DNA of 64,000 bases from Psychrobacillus faecigallinarum (GTDB taxonomy: Bacteria; Bacillota; Bacilli; Bacillales_A; Planococcaceae): positions 66,019 to 130,018 of the forward strand of contig NZ_JACSQO010000008.1 of assembly GCF_014836595.1 (NCBI RefSeq), in the 5' to 3' direction. A program made the position numbers and the translations under genes. Within the stretch, counting starts at the first letter, position 1. The number at the start of each line of letters is the position of its first letter. The notes beneath the pieces were generated by a model. That model was given only the letters and a program-made list of their open reading frames with translations. It was not told the DNA's origin and did not search any database. Of this stretch, positions 57,901-64,000 are shown in pieces.

Positions 57901-58926
57901 ATGAAACAGGCAACTAAGACGTACTTAATCAATCGAATGTATAAAGGCTCACAAGGACTTGCAAATGCCGTACTTGTAACATTAGGAATTGGACTACTTA
58001 TCGAGACAATTGGTACGTTTACAGGCTGGGATGGTTTTACAGCTATTGGAAAAACAGCTCAATTGATGCTTGCTCCCGCAATAGGGGCAGGTATAGCTTA
58101 TCAGCTCGGTGGTAATACATTAGTTATTTTTAGTGCTATGGCTTGTAGTACTATAGGGGCCAATGCTTTAATACTCCAAGATGGAATTTGGGTTCTGACA
58201 ACAGGGCAACCGATTAGTGCAGTATTAGCAGCAATTGTTGCTATATGGGTCGGAAAACGTATTGCAGGGAAAACAAAACTGGATATGCTAGCCATTCCTT
58301 TTGCAGCAATTCTTATAGGCGGGGTTGTCGGGGTCGGCTTGGCCGCTGTAACTACTCCTCTTTTAGAACAATTAAGTCGATTTATAGCAAGCTCTGTATC
58401 AGGATCACCTCTGGTTGGATCCATTGTTATTGCTCTCGTTTGGAGTATTTTTCTTATGTCGCCTGCTTCCTCCGCAGCAATTGCCATTGCCTTACAGCTG
58501 GATCCAGTTTCAAGTGCTGCAGCATTAATAGGATGTACAGCTCAATTTGCAGGATGGACAGCTATGTCCTTTAAAGAAAATGATTTAGGAGCCAACATTG
58601 CACAATCATTCCTAACTCCTAAAGTACAAGTTCCAAATTTGGTGAAAAATCCATGCTTAGTAATAGGTCCGTTTCTATCCTCTGTGATTTGCGCTCCAAT
58701 TGCTATTTTATTATTTAATTTTGAGGTACCTTACACATTAGCTGGACTCGGGCTAAATTCATTTATTGCTCCACTAAATGTTCTAGCAAACCAAGGAATT
58801 GGAGTATTGCTGATGTATATAGTATTAGGAGTAATTTTACCTGCAGTTATTTCTTTGACCGCTTATCATTTGTTAAAAGCACGAGGATTAGCTAAAACTG
58901 GAGATTTACATATGGAAGTTCAGTAA
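57901..58926 (+). CDS. PTS EIIC_2-like membrane protein
   Basis: The 341-aa product has about nine membrane helices with the PTS_EIIC_2 pattern: KGSQGLANAVLVTLGIGLLI, QLMLAPAIGAGIAYQLGGNT, AAALIGCTAQFAGWTAMSFK and KNPCLVIGPFLSS. No IIA or IIB domain is fused and none lies nearby, so sugar phosphorylation is unproven and it may be a stand-alone transporter or regulator. AGGGGGAT precedes the ATG. The 237-bp region before it is AT-rich without a clear regulatory site. Confidence 0.82.
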   Translation: MKQATKTYLINRMYKGSQGLANAVLVTLGIGLLIETIGTFTGWDGFTAIGKTAQLMLAPAIGAGIAYQLGGNTLVIFSAMACSTIGANALILQDGIWVLTTGQPISAVLAAIVAIWVGKRIAGKTKLDMLAIPFAAILIGGVVGVGLAAVTTPLLEQLSRFIASSVSGSPLVGSIVIALVWSIFLMSPASSAAIAIALQLDPVSSAAALIGCTAQFAGWTAMSFKENDLGANIAQSFLTPKVQVPNLVKNPCLVIGPFLSSVICAPIAILLFNFEVPYTLAGLGLNSFIAPLNVLANQGIGVLLMYIVLGVILPAVISLTAYHLLKARGLAKTGDLHMEVQ

Positions 58927-58928
58927 TA

Positions 58929-58967
58929 GAAAAAGGTCATGACCACTTGTCATGACTTTTTTTATTT
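58929..58967 (+). terminator. Terminator after the EIIC-like gene
   Basis: GTCATGAC pairs with GTCATGAC around a 5-nt loop, with AAAAG on the left and seven T on the right. Confidence 0.85.
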
Positions 58968-59023
58968 ATGGTAGGAAAGAAAAATATTTTCGTTAGAAAG
59001 TGGTCTCCTCTCTTTCTCCCGTT

Positions 59024-59770
59024 TTAAGTCATTTTCCTTCTATATGCCTCCTCCATTACGGAGTTTAACTTTTCACTTCTTTTAGAAATATACGTTGTCC
59101 AAAATTTTTCCCCTATATTAGCAAGCTCTTCAGGGGTGTAATGATCCTTTTCAAATTTCCCCCAACATCCGTCCGCAGTTAGCTTGTCCCAGAAAATATA
59201 ATCGGCAAATTTGTTGTTTTCTGTAGGAACGTCCGATCCCATGGATTCTAATTTTACTAACTCAGGACAAAGCCACATGGCTGTACAAACAGATAGCAGA
59301 CCTCCATGAGTCTCATTAAGTCCTTCTATCCCCGCTTCCTTCAGGGCCTCTTCCCATGCTAAATGTCGATGAGTAGTAATGACGAGCAACTCTGGATATT
59401 TAAAATTAATATACTTTACGAATGCTGATTCCCAGTAGGCTCCTCCATGACCATTACAAATCACAAATTTTTTAAAACCTTGTCTATGTAAATTTGTAAT
59501 TATCTCTTCAATCATAGCTGTCAAAATGTTAGGACTAACAGTAACAGTTCCTATACAGTTGGCATGTTCTTCAGAGGTGTTAAAAGGTATAGTTGGCAAC
59601 ACATACGCCTGTAAAGCTTCTCCAAAGGAATTAGCATAGACTTCTGCTATTAATGTATCTAAGTGCATGGGCAAATATGGACCAAACTGCTCCGTTGCCC
59701 CAAGCGATATGATTGCTGTTTCTGTACCGCTGTCCTTGATCTCTTTAGTTGAATTTTTATAACTTAACAT
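59024..59770 (-). CDS. Creatininase-family amidohydrolase with altered metal site
   Basis: The 248-aa product has the creatininase fold: ISLGATEQFGPYLPMHLDTL, VICNGHGGAYWESAF and ETHGGLLSVCTAMWL. In the family the first motif is usually E-Q-H-G with Glu and His binding zinc; here the His is Phe. The Asp of HLDT, the His of NGHGG and the Glu of NETHGG are kept, so one metal site may be changed. Family members hydrolyse cyclic amides, including creatinine and flavin precursors; the substrate is unknown. Monocistronic. Confidence 0.82.
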   Translation of the reverse strand: MLSYKNSTKEIKDSGTETAIISLGATEQFGPYLPMHLDTLIAEVYANSFGEALQAYVLPTIPFNTSEEHANCIGTVTVSPNILTAMIEEIITNLHRQGFKKFVICNGHGGAYWESAFVKYINFKYPELLVITTHRHLAWEEALKEAGIEGLNETHGGLLSVCTAMWLCPELVKLESMGSDVPTENNKFADYIFWDKLTADGCWGKFEKDHYTPEELANIGEKFWTTYISKRSEKLNSVMEEAYRRKMT

Positions 59771-59814
59771 GGGTTTCTCCTTTTAATCTATTTTATGTAT
59801 AAGCAGAGCAACTG

Positions 59815-59900
59815 ATAAACCATGACAAATGACACGATTGCTGTAATGATAGCTTATCAATTACCCCACTGAACGTAAGCCAATAGGAAAATCAATTTAT
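59815..59900 (+). repeat. Possible decayed relic of the dispersed repeat
   Basis: ACGATTGCTGTAATGATAGC, TTATCAATTACCCCACTGAA and GGAAAATCAA follow the order of the last half of the full copies with many changes. The match is by eye and weak. Confidence 0.35.
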
Positions 59901-60060
59901 GAAGTATTTTTGTTCTTTTCTATATGTTCATACCTTTTATTTCATTACTTATTTGAGTTGACTAAATTTAACAACATAAACGTATTATACGATTTTTTTA
60001 AACTAGAAAAGGAACTAGAGATTAATTGTATTACCACTTGCTATTGCTAGCAGGTATCAT

Positions 60061-60720
60061 CTACAAAAGATTACTGATTATACCTCTATCCGTATAGATC
60101 GTTACTGGCGATTCAATTGATTTTTTGTGTGAAAAAAACCACGTTCTTCCTACTGGTCCAAGCAGGATATATGCTCCATCTTCTTGTTCGCCCATGAAGT
60201 TCAAATAATCTACCTCGTCTACTATTTTTCCATCTTGGGGAGGTATACCTAAATGTAATATTTGCTCAGCACTATTAAGGATGTTCTTTGTTGTTAAACC
60301 AATTTCACTAATTTCAATAACGTTTCGTGTGGAAAAATGTGTGGATTCCGATGATGGGGCAATACCATCTCTTGCTATATATTCTACTATATTCCCTGCA
60401 GGATCCTCAAAATAGCAGGATGTCGCTTTAAATCTACCGGCAAATTCTACCTCATCCTCCCCATCCTCTGTCGATAAAGTAACACGTTCTTGAAGCCACG
60501 ATTTGGCCTTTTGAAACATATTAGCATGGATATTAAATGCAAAGTGGTAGTAATAATTCCTCGCTTCCAAATCCTTTATTAGTTTAAGTACACTATTTCC
60601 GACCTGAAATGTAGCCTCTGTCTCATTCCAGGACTTTAAAGGAAGCTCCAATGTATGCTGATAAAAAGCGACTGTTTCTTCATAGTTAGATATCCACAAG
60701 TCAATTTGCATTATCTTCAT
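60061..60720 (-). CDS. VOC family protein (two-module)
   Basis: The 219-aa product holds two VOC modules: MQIDLWISNYEETVAFYQHT with CYFEDPAGNIVEYIARD in the first, and EISEIGLTTKNILNSAEQIL with GAYILLGPVGRTWFF in the second. Such tandem proteins include dioxygenases and ligand-binding proteins; the substrate is unknown. GGGAGG fixes the ATG at 60720; the longer in-frame start has none. Confidence 0.85.
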   Translation of the reverse strand: MKIMQIDLWISNYEETVAFYQHTLELPLKSWNETEATFQVGNSVLKLIKDLEARNYYYHFAFNIHANMFQKAKSWLQERVTLSTEDGEDEVEFAGRFKATSCYFEDPAGNIVEYIARDGIAPSSESTHFSTRNVIEISEIGLTTKNILNSAEQILHLGIPPQDGKIVDEVDYLNFMGEQEDGAYILLGPVGRTWFFSHKKSIESPVTIYTDRGIISNLL

Positions 60721-60898
60721 TTCTATCCTCCCTGTAATTTCTACTATCAATATATACAATTCGTAAAAGAGACAACTCGGCCAATAGCATGAATAGGTTA
60801 AATTTCAATCAATAGTCTCATAGCTCCTTTTTAACTTTTTCTAGTTGAATATGGTAAAATTAAGTCACATTAAATAATGCAAGATAAGGGGGTATTTC

Positions 60899-62179
60899 AT
60901 GAACATTTCCGTTAATTACTCAGAGGACTATCAGGGTCTGGTTTCAGCTGAACTACATGAAAAATTACAGGCTATTCATGAGGGTATTCAAACAAAAACG
61001 AGTACGGGATCAGATTTTCTAGGCTGGGTGAATTGGCCAAGCTCCCTAACTCCAGAGTTCCTTCAAGATATTAAAGTAACAGCAGATCGAATACGCTCAA
61101 ACTCTGAGGTATTAGTTGTAATTGGAATCGGAGGATCCTATCTTGGTTCAAAGGCAGTGCTTGAGGCACTTTCTACTCCCTTCCAAAAGGATGACCATTT
61201 AGAGGTCATCTTCGCAGGACAATTGGTAAGTGGGTCTTATTTAAAGCAATTGATTGCCTACCTAGACTCTAAGGAAGTAACTCTAAACGTTATTTCTAAG
61301 TCTGGCACAACAACTGAGCCAGCTATAGCTTTCCGTTTTCTCCGCCAATACATGGAGGAACGTTATGGAGAGGAATCAGCATCTCGTATCATTGTGACTA
61401 CGGATGAGGAAAAAGGCGCTTTATTATCACTTGCTAAGGAAAAGGGCTATAAACGATATGTGGTACCAGGTGACATTGGTGGCCGCTATTCTGTTTTTAC
61501 AGCGGTTGGTCTACTACCAATCGCAGCAGCTGGGCATGATATTGAGCAATTGATAGCTGGAGCTAAAAAAGCAGAAGAGGAGTTACAAGTATTTGATATT
61601 AAATCAAATGCTGCAGTTAAATATGCTGTAATACGAAAGCATTTATATGATAAGGGTTATCCAGTAGAAATCATGGCAACCTTTGATGAAAAGCTGACGT
61701 ATGTCCAAGAATGGTGGAAGCAGTTATTTGGTGAGAGTGAAGGAAAAGAAGGAAAAGGTATTTTCCCAGCCTCTGTTCTATATTCAACGGATCTGCATTC
61801 CTTAGGACAATACATCCAAGATGGTAAACGTATGCTGTTTGAAACGTTTCTAATGGTAGAAAAAGCATCAGATGACCTGACTGTCTTTGAGGCAGAAGAT
61901 AATCGTGATGAACTAAATTACTTAAGCGGCTTGACTTTACACGACTTCAACAAAGCATGTCACGAAGCAACAGCATCTGCTCATTTAGCCGGAGGCGTTC
62001 CTCAAATAACGTTAATGATGGAACAACTGGACGAAAAGCATATCGGTCACTTATTATACTTTTACATGATGGCTTGTGCTTATAGTGCTTACTTGCTAGA
62101 TATTAATCCTTTTGATCAGCCAGGTGTAGAAGACTATAAACGCAATATCTTTAAAATCCTTAAAAAGCCTGGATATTAA
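60899..62179 (+). CDS. pgi: Glucose-6-phosphate isomerase
   Basis: The 426-aa product interconverts glucose-6-phosphate and fructose-6-phosphate. Key blocks: GSDFLGWVNWP, VLVVIGIGGSYLGSKAVLEA, NVISKSGTTTEPAIAF (phosphate loop), GDIGGRYSVFTAVGLLP, GESEGKEGKGIFPAS and HEATASAHLAGGVP. It is about 20 residues shorter than the Bacillus subtilis enzyme, mainly at the N-terminus, with all motifs present. GGGGGTA precedes the ATG. Convergent with glcK. Confidence 0.96.
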   Translation: MNISVNYSEDYQGLVSAELHEKLQAIHEGIQTKTSTGSDFLGWVNWPSSLTPEFLQDIKVTADRIRSNSEVLVVIGIGGSYLGSKAVLEALSTPFQKDDHLEVIFAGQLVSGSYLKQLIAYLDSKEVTLNVISKSGTTTEPAIAFRFLRQYMEERYGEESASRIIVTTDEEKGALLSLAKEKGYKRYVVPGDIGGRYSVFTAVGLLPIAAAGHDIEQLIAGAKKAEEELQVFDIKSNAAVKYAVIRKHLYDKGYPVEIMATFDEKLTYVQEWWKQLFGESEGKEGKGIFPASVLYSTDLHSLGQYIQDGKRMLFETFLMVEKASDDLTVFEAEDNRDELNYLSGLTLHDFNKACHEATASAHLAGGVPQITLMMEQLDEKHIGHLLYFYMMACAYSAYLLDINPFDQPGVEDYKRNIFKILKKPGY

Positions 62180-62216
62180 AAATGTAGCCCCTGTTTGGGG
62201 CTACATTTTTATTTTT
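62176..62216 (+). terminator. Terminator after pgi
   Basis: AAAAATGTAGCCCC and GGGGCTACATTTTT are exact complements around a 5-nt loop, followed by ATTTTT. Confidence 0.93.
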
Positions 62217-62324
62217 GGGGTCGTGTTGTGCGTTTTTTTCGCTATTCCACCCGAATATTGATACCGATCGATTATTGGGTAAAACCGACTGCTTGTCAAT
62301 TTTTCACTATAAAGCAAACCGTTT

Positions 62325-63209
62325 TTATACTACAAGCATTGCAGCTCCAAGCATGCCTGCTTCGTTACCGAAGGCTGCTCGTTTAATTTCTACTGGTTTT
62401 ATCAATAATGGCTTAACTTTTTCTAGAAGCAAGTCCCACCATTCATCAGCTGATTCCGAAACGCCTCCACCGATCACAATACAATCCATATCTAGAACCG
62501 CTTGAAGGGTAGAAATGATAATAGCAAAGTCTGCTAAAAAGCGATCTCTTGCAAGCTTCGCACTTTCTATATTCTGAGAAGCCAACTTAAATAAAGTATG
62601 TGGTTTCGCCAATTCACCTGTTGTCGGGTCTACCACATCTTCTTCTTTGATTAACCTCTTTAGTGCAGTTCCCGACACATATTGTTCACTGCAGCCCGGT
62701 CTACCACAACCACAAACTAACCCATTTGGATATAAGATCAAATGACCGATTTCTCCTGATCCACCGTTTGCACCATTCATAACTTGTCCATCAAAAACAA
62801 AGCCCCCGCCTAACCCGGTGCCTACTGTAATACAGACAACCCTAGAAAATCCCTGTCCTGCGCCAATACGTGCTTCTGCAAGAGCTGCACAATTAGCATC
62901 GTTATTCAATTCTACTCGCAGTCCCGTAGCAGCTTCTAATAGAGGTTTGGCAGGTGTACCTTCCCAACCTGGAAGCTCCTTCTCAAACGTCACGGTCCCA
63001 GTATCCGCATCTACAATTCCTCTAGTCCCAATACCAACCCCTGTGATGTCTGGAAACTCAGCCTTGACCTTTAAAACTTGTTCCTCTAAATAAGGGTATA
63101 ATGGCAGCTCGGTTGGTACTGTAATATCTGCTAACACTTCGCCAGCTTCATTGACAACACCCATCCGTATCTTTGTTCCACCAATATCTACTCCAAGTAC
63201 CTTCTTCAC
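62325..63209 (-). CDS. glcK: ROK family glucokinase
   Basis: The 294-aa product phosphorylates glucose with ATP. It has the phosphate loop VLGVDIGGTKIRMGV, the sugar-binding ELNNDANCAALAEARIG and GEIGHLILYPNG, and the ROK zinc motif CGCGRPGCSEQYVSG. GAGGAG sets GTG 63209 as start. It begins 1 bp after the stop of the oligo-1,6-glucosidase gene, so glucose released from oligosaccharides would feed straight into this kinase and pgi. No XRE or winged-helix domain is present, so it is an enzyme and not a ROK repressor. Confidence 0.93.
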   Translation of the reverse strand: MKKVLGVDIGGTKIRMGVVNEAGEVLADITVPTELPLYPYLEEQVLKVKAEFPDITGVGIGTRGIVDADTGTVTFEKELPGWEGTPAKPLLEAATGLRVELNNDANCAALAEARIGAGQGFSRVVCITVGTGLGGGFVFDGQVMNGANGGSGEIGHLILYPNGLVCGCGRPGCSEQYVSGTALKRLIKEEDVVDPTTGELAKPHTLFKLASQNIESAKLARDRFLADFAIIISTLQAVLDMDCIVIGGGVSESADEWWDLLLEKVKPLLIKPVEIKRAAFGNEAGMLGAAMLVV

Positions 63210-63210
63210 T

Positions 63211-64000
63211 TTATAATCTCCTCTCAAAAGCTAATACCAATGCCTCATAGGGACGTACATTCATCCCTTGTTCTCCCAATTCTTGAGAGTCATAGTTAGC
63301 TATTATTACTTTTCCATCTAGTCCATCCACTTCACAGCTTGTCCATTCAAGCTTCTCCGTATTATCTGAGAAATTCGTGATGACAAGCCATTCTTCCTTC
63401 TCAGTTTTTCGCTTATACACAAAAAGGCTTGGATTATTGGGTAATAGCAAATGGAAGCTACCATACGTGATGATGTCGTGTTCTTTTCTCAACTCAATAA
63501 GCTTCTGATACGTATAAAAAACAGACGTTTTATCATCTAATGCCTGATCTACATTAATCTCGTTAGTATTTGGGTTCATTTGAATCCAGGGAATCCCCGT
63601 TGTAAATCCGCCATCCTTCGTCCACTGTATAGGGGTACGAGCGTTATCTCTTCCTTTTGCATAAATGCCCCTCATAATATCTTTCTCTAAAACTCCCTGT
63701 TCTATTTTACTGTTATACATATTAATAGTTTCAATATCCTTGTAATCTTCTATTCTATCAAATTTTACGTTAGTCATACCTAGCTCTTCCCCTTGATAAA
63801 TATAAGGGGTTCCCTGAAGCATATGGAGACAGATAGCCAACATTTTTGCAGAAGTTACTCGAAATTCCTGATCGTTACCAAAACGAGAAACTATGCGAGG
63901 CTGATCATGATTATTCCAATATAAACTATTCCATCCTACCTCATGAAGTGCATGTTGCCACTTTTGGAAGTTTTGCTTCAATGCTACTAAATCTAGTGGC
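63211..64000 (-). CDS. Oligo-1,6-glucosidase-type GH13 enzyme (partial, runs off right edge)
   Basis: The frame is open from 64000 to 63211 and lacks the N-terminus; the first residues in the window read PLDLVALKQNFQKW. The region carries GH13 motif IV with the transition-state Asp (LYWNNHDQPRIVSRFGND), YIYQGEELGMTNVKFDRIED and RDNARTPIQWTKDGGFTTG, close to MalL and related enzymes. The nucleophile and acid/base residues lie outside the window. The C-terminal beta domain ends VRPYEALVLAFERRL. It is translationally coupled to glcK. Confidence 0.92.
   Translation of the reverse strand, partial: PLDLVALKQNFQKWQHALHEVGWNSLYWNNHDQPRIVSRFGNDQEFRVTSAKMLAICLHMLQGTPYIYQGEELGMTNVKFDRIEDYKDIETINMYNSKIEQGVLEKDIMRGIYAKGRDNARTPIQWTKDGGFTTGIPWIQMNPNTNEINVDQALDDKTSVFYTYQKLIELRKEHDIITYGSFHLLLPNNPSLFVYKRKTEKEEWLVITNFSDNTEKLEWTSCEVDGLDGKVIIANYDSQELGEQGMNVRPYEALVLAFERRL

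Noticed and set aside
1..64000. Prophage, integrative element, insertion sequence, tRNA or rRNA
   Set aside because: No integrase, transposase, phage structural gene, terminal repeat or RNA gene signature was seen on either strand.

Overview
The window looks like chromosomal DNA of a low-GC, aerobic, endospore-forming member of the Bacillales, most like the Planococcaceae (Psychrobacillus/Sporosarcina/Lysinibacillus group). The reasons are the AT-rich codon use, strong AGGAGG ribosome sites, T-box and cobalamin riboswitches, FapR-, SigB- and OhrR-type control sites, spore-associated families (GerW/YtfJ-like, CotH kinase) and a dispersed intergenic repeat of a kind seen in Bacillaceae. The genus is inferred from protein style, not proven. 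No rRNA, tRNA, insertion sequence, prophage or CRISPR array was seen.

Layout. 1-5.0 kb: a cobalamin-riboswitch-controlled cobalamin adenosyltransferase (partial), VanZ, a GerW-like protein, acetyltransferases, an AadA-like nucleotidyltransferase and DegV. 5.0-7.2 kb: an intergenic array with 21-bp phasing, then an editing-domain-less threonyl-tRNA synthetase behind two tandem threonine T-boxes. 7.2-12.5 kb: a CoA-disulfide-reductase-like enzyme, a SigB-type katE and a FapR-type fabI. 12.6-17.9 kb: a CiaRH-like two-component system followed by a VTC-domain / DUF4956 / CotH operon with a perfect CiaR-like direct repeat in its promoter. 18.2-21.1 kb: a Tat-linked gluconate-dehydrogenase-like pair. 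21.2-25.5 kb: a MerR-B12 regulator divergent from the oxygen sensor HemAT, then an ABC transporter. 25.9-38.8 kb: an aminotransferase, a diguanylate cyclase, MATE, MFS and EamA exporters, an OhrR/peroxidase pair and a CorA-like protein. 38.9-41.1 kb: an Asn-rich peptide, DUF2512, a 51-aa spore-protein-like ORF, CtaG and DUF2243.

41.3-45.8 kb holds the most unusual locus. Four consecutive genes encode exported, coiled-coil-rich proteins that share a W-F/Y motif just after the signal sequence; two of them are clear paralogues. They end in a 21-bp perfect-stem terminator. The next gene is a fusion of an XRE helix-turn-helix to an ATP-synthase beta-subunit-like domain whose P-loop has lost its lysine. 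I do not recognise this combination from described systems.

46-53.2 kb is housekeeping and accessory genes: acetyltransferases, an isochorismatase-like / P-loop kinase / hydrolase cluster, YiaAB, a histidine phosphatase and a deoxyribosyltransferase, with two near-identical copies of the dispersed repeat. 53.2-57.7 kb is a methionine T-box operon encoding a SAM hydrolase and a complete ECF transporter of the UPF0397/MtsT type. 57.9-64 kb: a PTS IIC-like protein, a creatininase-family protein, a VOC protein, pgi, and glcK downstream of a partial oligo-1,6-glucosidase.

Taken together the window is rich in metabolite-sensing leaders (B12, threonine, methionine) and stress-responsive control sites. 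Most genes sit in short operons closed by clear hairpin terminators.
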